Part shown: one piece after another, positions 46,467-54,465 of the stretch
Position numbering within the stretch: position 1 is the stretch's first letter
Layout: every line of letters begins with the position of its first letter
NCBI GenBank assembly: GCA_965221175.1
Contig: OZ244867.1
Coordinates: 1,736,001-1,800,000, forward strand
Reading direction: 5' to 3'
Length of the DNA: 64,000 nt
Origin: JAJDZL01 sp965221175
Lineage (GTDB): Bacteria; Pseudomonadota; Gammaproteobacteria; Arenicellales; JAJDZL01
Program-made: the position numbers and the translations under genes
The notes under the pieces: model-generated
What the model saw: the letters and a program-made list of their open reading frames with translations, nothing else
Told to the model about the DNA's origin: nothing
The model's database searches: none

Positions 46467-47270
46467 GTGTTGGACGATTTCTTCGCGCGCGCCATACTTG
46501 CAGGCATTGGCCTTGCACTTGTCACCGGACCTGCGGGATGTTTTATCGTCTGGCGGCGGCTCGCTTATTTTGGCGAGACGATTGCACACTCGGCCCTACT
46601 TGGTGTTGCACTTGCCATTCTGCTCAACCTCCATCTAGTAATCGGCATATTTGCAACAGCCTCCGTAGTGGTGCTGATGATGTTTTACCTCGAACGACAC
46701 GACACGTTGCCAACCGACACGCTGCTCGGTCTGCTCTCCCATGGTGGGTTAGCCGTCGGTCTAGTGATTCTTTCTTTCTTTCCGAACATGCGGCTCGACC
46801 TGCAGGCGTTGCTATTCGGAGACATTCTTACCGTATCGCGCATCGATCTAGCAATGATCTGGGTGGGCGGGTTAATAGCGTTCACGGTACTGTGCTGGAT
46901 TTGGCGTCCGCTGCTGACGGCGACTGTCGATCCCGACTTGGCCACCGTAGCGGGATTGCGGCCGGAGCGCACGCGCCTAATATTCGGGCTTCTCGTCGCC
47001 GCAATAATCGCCACCGCCATCAAGATCGTCGGAGTTTTACTGATCGTAGCACTGCTGGTGATTCCGGCGGCTACAGTCCGTCGCTTTTCTTCAACTCCCG
47101 AGAGAATGGCGATTGGCGCAGCGTTTGCAGGCGTGTTCGCGGTTGTAGGTGGACTGTTCACCTCAATGAAGTTTGACACACCGGCAGGTCCCTCAATAGT
47201 TGTAGCTGCGCTGGTGCTGTTCATAGTGACTCGTATACACCGCAGGCAATCGATAGAAGGCACTCGCTGA
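46467..47270 (+). CDS. znuB: Zinc ABC transporter, permease
   Basis: ZnuB forms the membrane channel of the zinc importer. The 267-residue protein is very hydrophobic with about eight helices and has GCFIVWRRLAYFGETIAHSA, the conserved block of the ABC-3 family, near residue 24. KIVGVLLIVALLVIPAATVR near residue 190 is the family EAA-like helix region. I chose GTG 46467, four bases after the znuC stop; the next codon, TTG 46470, is an alternative. An upstream in-frame ATG inside znuC would give an extension unlike the family. Confidence 0.92.
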   Translation: MLDDFFARAILAGIGLALVTGPAGCFIVWRRLAYFGETIAHSALLGVALAILLNLHLVIGIFATASVVVLMMFYLERHDTLPTDTLLGLLSHGGLAVGLVILSFFPNMRLDLQALLFGDILTVSRIDLAMIWVGGLIAFTVLCWIWRPLLTATVDPDLATVAGLRPERTRLIFGLLVAAIIATAIKIVGVLLIVALLVIPAATVRRFSSTPERMAIGAAFAGVFAVVGGLFTSMKFDTPAGPSIVVAALVLFIVTRIHRRQSIEGTR

Positions 47271-47831
47271 ATTCAGTTCCGTGGCTTTCACCCGGCAGTA
47301 TTTGCAAGATTGCCGCTCAGTACGAAACCCAGAAGGAAGCAAATCTCGAAAATTCCATTTGACTCGGCACTCAAGACAGACCAGCCTTACGGATTGGCAG
47401 TTTGTGCGTTATGAGATTGCCGCAATGGAACTGTCGGTGCAGCCTTCCAACTCGATTTGCACCGTGACGTGGCTGACATCAAAGCGTTTCACCAACCGCA
47501 CATGAATCTCGGCAACGGCGAATCCTAGCTGGCGCCTTCATTGATTCGTGCGTGCAGAGTCAACAGCAAACGATCCTGCGACAATAACCAGGCACGCACG
47601 AGTATCGCGGTGTCAACAACAAGACCGACAAGCATTTGAATCTTTCCAACCCAGCACCATAGCGTCTAGCTGCCTTGATCTTCGGTGCCGTAGTGTTTCA
47701 CATACTCGCTCAGACTGAGTCCTTTCGGGAATTGAGTTTTATAGATATAACCTTTAATATTCAATCATTTATATTAAACAGATCATACCATGAATCGCAC
47801 GTGCTTTTCGGCGGAAATAGGTTAGCTCAAG
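47271..47831. other. Region after znuB holding a metal-exporter remnant
   Basis: About 560 bases lie between znuB and the Sel1-repeat gene. The only recognisable content is the CDF remnant at 47409-47640. The AT-rich part from 47680 to 47830 shows no coding signal. Confidence 0.5.
47409..47640 (-). pseudogene. C-terminal remnant of a cation diffusion facilitator (CDF) exporter
   Basis: The minus strand reads VDTAILVRAWLLSQDRLLLT and LHARINEGAS before a stop, and in a shifted frame FAVAEIHVRLVKRFDVSHVT and VQIELEG before a TAA at 47409-47411. CDF proteins end with a cytoplasmic domain of this pattern: H-x-W-x-L-S-x-x-x-x-x-L-T-x-H, then L-x-x-x-F-x-x-x-H-x-T-x-Q-x-E. The membrane part is gone. 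Its place beside znuB suggests an old zinc-homeostasis cluster that has lost its exporter. Confidence 0.65.
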
Positions 47832-48365
47832 TCAATCGGCAGGACCATATGCTTGCAATAATTCGCGTGACAGTTTCTGTGCTTTAGTGATCTCAGCGCT
47901 AGTCATGCCTATGGCAATTCTTTTTTTCACAATCTTGGATTGCTCATGTCCCTGTGCAGCAGCAACACTAAACCAGGCATACGCTTGCAGTTGGTCCTCG
48001 GCAACCCCTTCACCGTTGGCATGCATACGGCCGAGATCGTGTTGCGCATCAGCATCCCCCTGTTCCGCGGATTTACGATACCAGCGGACCGCTTCAACAT
48101 CATCTTCGGCAACCCCTTCGCCGTTGGCATACTTAATGCCAAGAATGTATTGCGCATCGGAATTTCCCTGCACCGCAGATTTGCGATACCAGCGGACCGC
48201 TTCGACATCATCTTCGGCAACCACTTCGCCGTATTCATACATAACGCCGAGAAAGAATTGCGCAATAGAATTTCCTTGTTCCACAGATTCAATAGGGTTG
48301 TCTAACTCATCTGAAGCATATACAGAGCATGTGAACAACAAAATTATGAGAAGAATCTTACGCAT
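47832..48365 (-). CDS. Sel1-like repeat protein, exported
   Basis: The 177-residue protein has an N-terminal signal peptide (KILLIILLFTCSVYAS) followed by three to four Sel1-like repeats of 36 residues. Each has the A-x-x-x-L-G-x-x-Y-x-x-G-x-x-V core, for example AQYILGIKYANGEGVAEDD, then EAVRWYRKSA. At the DNA level two copies are nearly identical with a 108-base period (about 48067 and 48175). Such repeats form helical solenoids for protein contacts in the periplasm. No partner is evident. Confidence 0.88.
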   Translation of the reverse strand: MRKILLIILLFTCSVYASDELDNPIESVEQGNSIAQFFLGVMYEYGEVVAEDDVEAVRWYRKSAVQGNSDAQYILGIKYANGEGVAEDDVEAVRWYRKSAEQGDADAQHDLGRMHANGEGVAEDQLQAYAWFSVAAAQGHEQSKIVKKRIAIGMTSAEITKAQKLSRELLQAYGPAD

Positions 48366-48381
48366 ACATGGAATTTTAGGC

Positions 48382-49086
48382 TTAGTCTAAAGCAAATTCA
48401 TAACTCTCTTCAAATTCGATCGCAGGCTCTGGGGTTCCTGTCCAAGTAAAACGGTAGCGCGCAACTTTACGAACGTTGCCGACCAAAGCGGGGTGGAAGC
48501 ATGCAAGACAGACACCATCCTTTCGACGCACACTGGGATAAATAATTCCGGATGGATGCTTCGCCAAGAGAATCTCAGCGAGTTTTTGTGAATCCACATA
48601 ACTGAGTGGGTTAAGGCATCTTTCAAATCCTGGGTTATCTCGAATGTCGTGGTAAGCTCCGTTGAAATCTGCAAGATAGTCATCGTGGGTCACACTGTCA
48701 TGGAACCAGTCTATTTCATCAAACTCGACTGATTTGTGCCAAGCAATTTCAGCTTGTGCTGTCTCTAATTGAAACCCGGCATACCATGCTCCTCGGTCCG
48801 GACCGTTAAATCGACTTCCGAGCGGATGAGTACACGTAAATGCACTGTTGATGATGTGGCTGTATGAAATTCCGAACACTAGTTCGTCAATTCCGATTCC
48901 CGGGAACCGATCAATCTCAGCATGCTTTCGTTCACTGGTTGCTTGTTCCAGCTCGGAAATTCCGCGTAGGTGATTATGATTGTCCGCAATTCGCTCGAAA
49001 ACGATTTCACCATTTTCGCTGAATTTTGAGTGGATAAGCCGATGTGTACCTAGTTGCAGTATCTGTGAAATATTCGGGGTTTTCAA
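48382..49086 (-). CDS. RES-domain toxin
   Basis: The 234-residue protein is a RES-domain toxin, a fold that depletes NAD in known type II systems. The N-terminal part has THRLIHSKF with the first conserved Arg. SRFNGPDRGAWYAGFQLETA near residue 92 holds the Arg and Tyr, and the following AEIAWHK region carries the Glu. PSGIIYPSVRRKDGVCLACF near residue 180 holds the conserved Ser. The ATG overlaps the upstream antitoxin stop (ATGA). It appears intact, unlike the RES gene at 35 kb. Confidence 0.82.
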   Translation of the reverse strand: MKTPNISQILQLGTHRLIHSKFSENGEIVFERIADNHNHLRGISELEQATSERKHAEIDRFPGIGIDELVFGISYSHIINSAFTCTHPLGSRFNGPDRGAWYAGFQLETAQAEIAWHKSVEFDEIDWFHDSVTHDDYLADFNGAYHDIRDNPGFERCLNPLSYVDSQKLAEILLAKHPSGIIYPSVRRKDGVCLACFHPALVGNVRKVARYRFTWTGTPEPAIEFEESYEFALD

Positions 49087-49532
49087 TTGCCTCCCTGCCG
49101 CGCATCCAAGAGCTTTCGGAGTATTGCAAATGCTGGTATTCCACCCTGTATGAGAAATTCAAGTGGTGTCGCGCCCCTGAAAATTCTGTTTTTATTTGGA
49201 AGTTTTATCCAACGGTCTGCCAACTCTTCACTGTAAATGATGTTCAGAGCTTTAAATATTCCAATAAGATAGGAAATTCGGGTTAGTTTATCTTCATTGA
49301 GGGGGCGTTCCTGTCCCTTCTTTAGAGAGTAATAGACACCATTCGAAACACCGCCAAGCAACAAACGGGCATCAATATCTCGAATTCTCCAATGAGCCGC
49401 AATATTAAAAAATACTCCTATTGCATCTGAACTCAGACGATCGCGATCAGCCTGTTTAGAAAAATCAATTACGGACACAGTCTCGTAACGCGTTGTAGGA
49501 TATGCAGTATTAAAAAGTGAAATATCATCCAT
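49083..49532 (-). CDS. Xre/MbcA/ParS-type antitoxin
   Basis: The 149-residue product directly precedes and overlaps a RES toxin gene. Its layout is the expected one: a helical N-terminal region with a helix-turn-helix-like segment (DIDARLLLGGVSNGVYYSLK), then a C-terminal toxin-binding domain ending RGATPLEFLIQGGIPAFAIL, with the typical T-P-L-x-x-L-x-x-G motif. It should repress its own promoter and neutralise the toxin. It shows little visible similarity to the antitoxin at 36 kb, so the two systems were probably acquired separately. Confidence 0.8.
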   Translation of the reverse strand: MDDISLFNTAYPTTRYETVSVIDFSKQADRDRLSSDAIGVFFNIAAHWRIRDIDARLLLGGVSNGVYYSLKKGQERPLNEDKLTRISYLIGIFKALNIIYSEELADRWIKLPNKNRIFRGATPLEFLIQGGIPAFAILRKLLDARQGGN

Positions 49533-49603
49533 TTCAGGAGTAATATATCTCCATTTATGGAGAATTGCAAGATTCTATTCACCAATTCGTCTCAAGTCTT
49601 AAT

Positions 49604-50761
49604 TCAGGTGGTATGCAGGACCGAAACCAATGCTTCCAGCACGACATCTAGTTGCTTTTTCTCAATTACAAGCGGTGGTAACAATCGAATAACAGTTGAG
49701 CCTGCAGGAAGAACCAGAATTCCCTGTTCTTGCATTTGCTTGATGATCGGAGTTGCTTTTTTACGAAGTTCGATTCCAATCATAAGCCCCAGGTGCCTGA
49801 CCTCTCGGACGATCTTTGGTTGATTTTCAATCAGCTTTCGTACAAACTCATCGCCAAGCTCAGCAGCACGTTGCGCCAGCTCTTGTTGTTCCATAATCTT
49901 GACCGTAGCCAGGAACGCTGCACATGCCAATGGATTTCCGCCAAACGTGCTGCCGTGCGTGCCTATCGCCGTCTTTACTTTATCGTTCACCAGAATGGCG
50001 CCCATTGGCACACCTCCGGCCATGCCCTTGGCAAGACATAGAATTTCGGGTGTCACACCGTAGTGTTCGCATGCGAACATCCTGCCGGTTCTACAGAATC
50101 CGGTCTGAATTTCATCGATGATCAGCAACGCTCCACGACTGCTGCAAAACTCGGCCACGGCTGATACAAACTCCCTGTCAGCCGGCCTTACGCCACCCTC
50201 TCCCTGAACCAGTTCCAGCACGACAGCAGCTGTATTCTCATTGATCGCTTGATCAAACGCATCGATTCGATTGTAGGGAGCATGCACAAATCCAGGCACT
50301 AAAGGCTGAAACGGCTCTTGATAATCCTTCTTCGCTGTCGCACTTAGCGCTCCAAGAGTTCTGCCATGGAAGCCACGCATGGCGCTCACGACATTACTTC
50401 GCCCGGTGGACTGCCGAGCGAACTTGATCGCCCCCTCAATGCTTTCAGTTCCTGAATTGCATAGAAATACCCGATCCAGACCATCCGGACTGATCGATAC
50501 CAGTTTTTCCATGCATTGCCCGCGCGTATCGTTCGGAAATACACCTGCACACGTAATCAGGTCCCGCGCCTGTTTTTCAATGGCTTCAACAAGCTCCACA
50601 TTTCCGTGCCCAACACTGGCGACGCCTATGCCTGCTGTGCAATCAATATACTCCCGGCCCTGATCATCCCAGATTGTCGCTCCACTACCCTTAGCCAGCG
50701 TAATGCCGCGGCTCGCATATACACCGATACCAAATGCCTTTTCCTGTTCGCTGCTATTCAT
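49604..50761 (-). CDS. argD: Class III aminotransferase of the LysW pathway (ArgD/LysJ type)
   Basis: This PLP-dependent enzyme would aminate the LysW-bound semialdehyde to LysW-lysine or LysW-ornithine. The 385-residue protein has YIDCTAGIGVASVGHG, CNSGTESIEGAIKFAR, the MRGFHGRTLGALSAT block, IIDEIQTGFCRTGRMFA, and the PLP-Lys region CLAKGMAGGVPMGAI. HGSTFGGNPLACAA follows. It is the last gene of the lysW-lysX-lysY-GATase-lysZ unit, 17 bases after lysZ. Choice between LysJ and ArgD roles cannot be made from sequence. Confidence 0.88.
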   Translation of the reverse strand: MNSSEQEKAFGIGVYASRGITLAKGSGATIWDDQGREYIDCTAGIGVASVGHGNVELVEAIEKQARDLITCAGVFPNDTRGQCMEKLVSISPDGLDRVFLCNSGTESIEGAIKFARQSTGRSNVVSAMRGFHGRTLGALSATAKKDYQEPFQPLVPGFVHAPYNRIDAFDQAINENTAAVVLELVQGEGGVRPADREFVSAVAEFCSSRGALLIIDEIQTGFCRTGRMFACEHYGVTPEILCLAKGMAGGVPMGAILVNDKVKTAIGTHGSTFGGNPLACAAFLATVKIMEQQELAQRAAELGDEFVRKLIENQPKIVREVRHLGLMIGIELRKKATPIIKQMQEQGILVLPAGSTVIRLLPPLVIEKKQLDVVLEALVSVLHTT

Positions 50762-50778
50762 TTTCCATTTACTGTTGT

Positions 50779-51615
50779 TTAACCGATTACAGTTCCATTT
50801 CCACCAACTGCATCCAAATATGGAGTTTCCGTGCGCCCATCCGATATGATCACTTGCGTGAATCCATCATCGAACAATTGCCGGATGGCAAGAAGCTTTC
50901 GTTTCATTCGACCGCTCGCGCTATCCTCGCGCATTCGAACATCGGACACCGAAAGTTTGCGTATCAAACTGGAAGGTTGGTCTGGGTCCGCTAACAGCCC
51001 CGGGGCTTCGATGAACTGGTAGATTCGACCTGCGTCCAACTCGCGATGCAATGCAGAAATGATATTGTCGTTGTCTGCGTTGATCGCGAAGCCGTCCGCA
51101 TCGACAATCGGAATACTCAAGACCGGCGTATAACCTTGTCCCAACAGAAAACGTAGAAGACTACCGTTGATCTGCCGCGGCTTACCTGAATAGTCACGCT
51201 TGATCAGTGTCTTGCCATTTTCGCGAACTCGAATCCCGCGATTGCGTTCTCCCTGAATCAAGCGTCCGTCAAGACCGCTCAAACCGACTGCGTTGATTCC
51301 ATGACGCTGACAGCACTCGACGAAACGGTTTCTAACTGCACCCGCATACGTCATCATGATCAGATCAATTGCATTCTGATCGGTATATACGCTGTCATAA
51401 CCGGAGACGGACTGGATCATCTGCGTCGGCATATCGAGTTTTTCGGCCAACCGATCTCGTGCTGCATTCGCGCCAAGAACAACGATGATTGGCTGAGGTT
51501 CGGCTGCAAGGTCTCGAATTATGCCCTCCACATTGATACTCTCTCCTCCCCCTACCTTGATGATTATTGGCGGATCTCCAAGTTGTGCATCTTCGACTTC
51601 TGACATATCAGTCAA
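50779..51615 (-). CDS. lysZ: [LysW]-aminoadipate/glutamate kinase
   Basis: LysZ phosphorylates the side-chain carboxylate of the amino acid carried on LysW. The 278-residue amino-acid kinase domain has IIIKVGGGESI, IVVLGANAARDRLAEKLD, the GLSGLDGRLI block, and FAINADNDNIISALH. The likely start is a TTG at 51615, with AAGGA four bases upstream; ATG 51606 is an alternative. It overlaps the amidotransferase gene stop, so the two are translationally coupled. Sequence character (GLDG rather than the ArgB pattern) places it with LysZ. Confidence 0.86.
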   Translation of the reverse strand: MTDMSEVEDAQLGDPPIIIKVGGGESINVEGIIRDLAAEPQPIIVVLGANAARDRLAEKLDMPTQMIQSVSGYDSVYTDQNAIDLIMMTYAGAVRNRFVECCQRHGINAVGLSGLDGRLIQGERNRGIRVRENGKTLIKRDYSGKPRQINGSLLRFLLGQGYTPVLSIPIVDADGFAINADNDNIISALHRELDAGRIYQFIEAPGLLADPDQPSSLIRKLSVSDVRMREDSASGRMKRKLLAIRQLFDDGFTQVIISDGRTETPYLDAVGGNGTVIG

Positions 51616-52246
51616 TAATCCTTGTGGTACGGTTTTCTATCGGAATCCAGCCGGATTCGTTTTCGTAGGGTGCCGAGCTGATGATGTGCTCACCTTCGGA
51701 AAACTTTTGATGCATTTGAAAGTATCCAGGATTTTCGCTGAATGCAGTACTGATCCAGGCTTGTCCTTGTTCTGCAATAATGAAATTCATTGCTCGCACG
51801 TATTGAGTTTTCTTCACAAGCAGTTTCACTCCCTGCCGAATCGCACTCAGAGTATCACCTTGATCAAATCGCTTGACAAAGTTGAACACTTTTTCCGCAC
51901 CGATCCTCCCCCGCTCATTAATTCGAACACCTTGTAATTCCCCATTGAAAATGAACACTCTATTGCCATCGAAAAACGGCATGTTGTTTTCGATTTCAAT
52001 TCCTTCATTTCGATACGCACTTCTCGCGTGAGCCAGAAAAATTCGGCTATCTGCAAAACAATCAAAATCATCTTCCCACACAGGCTTGAGATTATGATAG
52101 AAAGCCCAGTCTCCGGACTCAATCCACGCACATCCCCATCCATGACTCTGATCTTCTGGACTGTTCCTGGCAGTCACGGCGAATCTCTTCAGGTGCGAAC
52201 GAACATCAACGGTATCCGCAGCACGTACGTAAAGCAATCTGCACAT
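51608..52246 (-). CDS. Class II glutamine amidotransferase inside the LysW operon
   Basis: The 212-residue protein is an Ntn-type glutaminase of the YafJ/EgtC group. Met-Cys at the start gives the N-terminal Cys nucleophile. QSHGWGCAW, HARSAYRN with the Arg that binds the substrate alpha-carboxylate (about 75), and FIFNGEL with the Asn-Gly oxyanion pair (about 101-102) are present. Relatives follow with a T-D-S-E motif whose Asp holds the alpha-amino group. Here the segment reads RIGAEKVF, so the Asp seems replaced by Gly. There is no synthase domain. It lies between lysY and lysZ, overlapping lysZ. It may act on the terminal residue of LysW. Confidence 0.85.
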   Translation of the reverse strand: MCRLLYVRAADTVDVRSHLKRFAVTARNSPEDQSHGWGCAWIESGDWAFYHNLKPVWEDDFDCFADSRIFLAHARSAYRNEGIEIENNMPFFDGNRVFIFNGELQGVRINERGRIGAEKVFNFVKRFDQGDTLSAIRQGVKLLVKKTQYVRAMNFIIAEQGQAWISTAFSENPGYFQMHQKFSEGEHIISSAPYENESGWIPIENRTTRIID

Positions 52247-52281
52247 TGACAGTCAGTCGCAGTTTCGAAACTTGATCGAAT

Positions 52282-53319
52282 TCAAACAGGAAACAAACCG
52301 GCAAATTCAAGGCCTGTTCGTTCCAGCAGTCCATGCATGATGTTGAAATTCTGAACAGCCTGCCCGGCAGCGCCCTTCATTAAATTGTCCAATGCACTGA
52401 CTGCAACAATCCGAAATCCGTTTGGATCTCGTTCAAATCCAACATCACAAAAATTTGTGCCGGATAGATGCTTGGGTTCCGGCAACCTATGAATTCCGGA
52501 GCGTTCCTTTACGATTCTCATGAACGGCTCATTCCCATACGCCTGACGATACGCTTTCCACAACTCCTTTTCATCCGGAGCTTCCTGTTGTGTAAACACA
52601 TGACAGGTTGCAACGATTCCGCGAACCATATCGATAGACGTGGCTGAAAAGCATATCTGGTCGAATTCGAGTTCCTGTTTCATCTCGCCGATATGTCTGT
52701 GACCGACAAGCTTGTAAGATCGTACTGCACCGCTTCTTACAGGATGATGACTGCCCTCGCTGAATTGACTGCCGGCTTCACTAGAACCAACTTTCACTTC
52801 CGCGATAATCGAATCCACATCGAACGCCCGCATGATTGGCAATACTGCCAAAATGACTGCCGTTGCATTACAGCCTGCGCAGGAAACGTAATTTGTTTCT
52901 GCAATTTTGTCCCTGTGAAGTTCTGGAACACCATAAACGAACTGCTCAAGTAGGTCTGCATTAGCGTGCTCGTGGTCGTACCACTTTGAATATTCCTGAG
53001 GGCTGTTGAGTCGAAAATCGGCACTGAGATCAATAATCTTGGGGCTTAGGTCAAGATATCTGTGAATAGAGTTCATTGCCTCTCCATGCGGGAGACATAG
53101 AAACATCACATCACACTCAGTAAGTTCTTCAGGTACACAGTATTTCAGCAGAACTGACTTGCGCAAATTTGGATTGACTGAATGGACAAACTTGCCAGCT
53201 TTGCTTCGAGACACAATCTGTACAATCTCGACTTGAGGGTGACTGCTCAAAAGGCGGATTAATTCTCCCCCTGTATAACCGCTGCCGCCGACTATGGATA
53301 CTCGAATTTTGTCAGCCAA
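52282..53319 (-). CDS. lysY: [LysW]-aminoadipate/glutamate 6/5-phosphate reductase
   Basis: LysY reduces the LysW-bound acyl phosphate to the semialdehyde with NADPH. The 345-residue protein has the Rossmann start VSIVGGSGYTGGELIRLL, FLCLPHGEAM, LSADFRL, and the catalytic Cys in YVSCAGCNATAVIL near residue 145. SSEAGSQFSEGSHHP, GHRHIGEM and AVSALDNLMKGAAGQAVQ follow, and the SSEAG and GHRH blocks match LysY more than ordinary ArgC. It lies between lysX and the amidotransferase gene. Confidence 0.88.
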   Translation of the reverse strand: MADKIRVSIVGGSGYTGGELIRLLSSHPQVEIVQIVSRSKAGKFVHSVNPNLRKSVLLKYCVPEELTECDVMFLCLPHGEAMNSIHRYLDLSPKIIDLSADFRLNSPQEYSKWYDHEHANADLLEQFVYGVPELHRDKIAETNYVSCAGCNATAVILAVLPIMRAFDVDSIIAEVKVGSSEAGSQFSEGSHHPVRSGAVRSYKLVGHRHIGEMKQELEFDQICFSATSIDMVRGIVATCHVFTQQEAPDEKELWKAYRQAYGNEPFMRIVKERSGIHRLPEPKHLSGTNFCDVGFERDPNGFRIVAVSALDNLMKGAAGQAVQNFNIMHGLLERTGLEFAGLFPV

Positions 53320-53386
53320 TTCAATCCTTCCTTAAGTTTCCGTAAAACGCAATTTCCAACTGTGGTTGATCAAAACGCATCCGAGA

Positions 53387-54223
53387 CTATTCGATTTGCG
53401 CGATGACATAGTCCACCATCTTTTTAGTAATATTTACACTTGTCGGCATTATGCTGTTTCGAAATTCCATGGTGTAATTGACTTCATTGACAAGGAATCC
53501 TTTGTCCGTCTCAAAGATGTCAATAGCAAGAACACCTCCGCCAACGGCTTGCGCGGCTGCAAGAGAAATCTCTGCAATTTCGCTTGTTACAGGACAGTTT
53601 GAAGCAACAGCACCTCGTGCAGTATTCGTGATCCAGTGTATCGATTCTCGATAGATTGCCGCAATACACTTATCCCCTACTACGAAAGAACGAATATCGC
53701 GTCCATGTTTTTCAACGTACTCTTGAATATAGAAAATCGAATGCTGGTAGGAACCCAGTGTTTTCTTGTGCTCCAGAATCGCTTCTGCTGCTTGGCGATC
53801 ATTGATTTTGGACAGCAACCGTCCCCAAGAACCAACCACTGGTTTCAATACAACCGGATATCCGAGCTCATCAATTGCATTGAGTGCAGACTCTTCAGTA
53901 TAGGCAACACGAATTTCGGGTTGCGGAACATGATTTGTACTGAGTGCAATGGATGACTCGATCTTGTCGCCGCACAACTGCGCAACGTCGGCTCGATTGA
54001 CGCATGGCAGCCCAGCACTTTCTAACAGTCTCAAGCTGTAGAGGGCACGAGAATGATTGATGCACCGCTCGAAAACAACATCAATCTCTGGAACATAATC
54101 CAGATCAAACACCAAAGCCCTGTCATCCAGAACCACTACTTCCACACCTTTGCGTCGGCGAAATTCCTCAAGCAGAAGCTTCTCCTCGACTCGCAGCAAG
54201 GAGTGTAGAAATCCGATCTTCAC
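53387..54223 (-). CDS. lysX: LysW ligase (RimK-type ATP-grasp, LysX/ArgX)
   Basis: LysX uses ATP to join the amino group of 2-aminoadipate (or glutamate in ArgX) to the C-terminal side-chain carboxylate of LysW. The 278-residue protein has VVFERCINHSRAL, VNRADVAQLCGDK, VVLKPVVGSWGRLLSKI, FYIQEYVEKHGRDIRSFVV, WITNTARGA and FLVNEVNYTMEFRNS, all close to the Thermus LysX. The start is GTG 54223 with AAAGGA six bases upstream. The Asn-x-x-Met-Glu-Phe region binds Mg and substrate. Lysine versus arginine use is open. Confidence 0.9.
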   Translation of the reverse strand: MKIGFLHSLLRVEEKLLLEEFRRRKGVEVVVLDDRALVFDLDYVPEIDVVFERCINHSRALYSLRLLESAGLPCVNRADVAQLCGDKIESSIALSTNHVPQPEIRVAYTEESALNAIDELGYPVVLKPVVGSWGRLLSKINDRQAAEAILEHKKTLGSYQHSIFYIQEYVEKHGRDIRSFVVGDKCIAAIYRESIHWITNTARGAVASNCPVTSEIAEISLAAAQAVGGGVLAIDIFETDKGFLVNEVNYTMEFRNSIMPTSVNITKKMVDYVIAQIE

Positions 54224-54257
54224 TTAAGTCCTTTTGTCCACCCAATTCAATACGACC

Positions 54258-54422
54258 TTACTGTCCCCAATCCTCATCCAAATCCGGCGCTAAATCAAGC
54301 GTATCGCGATCTTTGCTGATGACTTCCAGTTCAGAGCCGCATTCAGGGCATTCAATCAATTCACCTTCGATCGTGTCTTCCTCGAATTCGATCTGGCATG
54401 CACAAACCGGACATTCTGCCAT
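54258..54422 (-). CDS. lysW: LysW-type amino-group carrier protein ending in Gln
   Basis: LysW holds the growing amino acid through its C-terminal residue so that the amino group is protected. This 54-residue acidic protein starts at ATG 54422, six bases after a GAAGGAG box. Two Cys pairs, CPVC (4, 7) and CPEC (25, 28), form the zinc ribbon. The tail reads LDLAPDLDEDWGQ and then TAA. In the characterised family the tail is EDWGE, and the gamma-carboxyl of the final Glu is the attachment point. Here the last codon is CAG (Gln), which has no free carboxylate in the side chain. The length equals that of Thermus LysW. It is the first gene of the lysW-X-Y-GATase-Z-argD run. Confidence 0.92.
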   Translation of the reverse strand: MAECPVCACQIEFEEDTIEGELIECPECGSELEVISKDRDTLDLAPDLDEDWGQ

Positions 54423-54465
54423 TACTACTCCTTCAAATTTCGTTATTCGGTTCTGTGATCAACGC

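Noticed and set aside
48060..48240. A possible CRISPR-like or satellite repeat near 48.1 kb
   Set aside because: The 108-base period falls in frame inside the Sel1-repeat gene and encodes the protein repeat.
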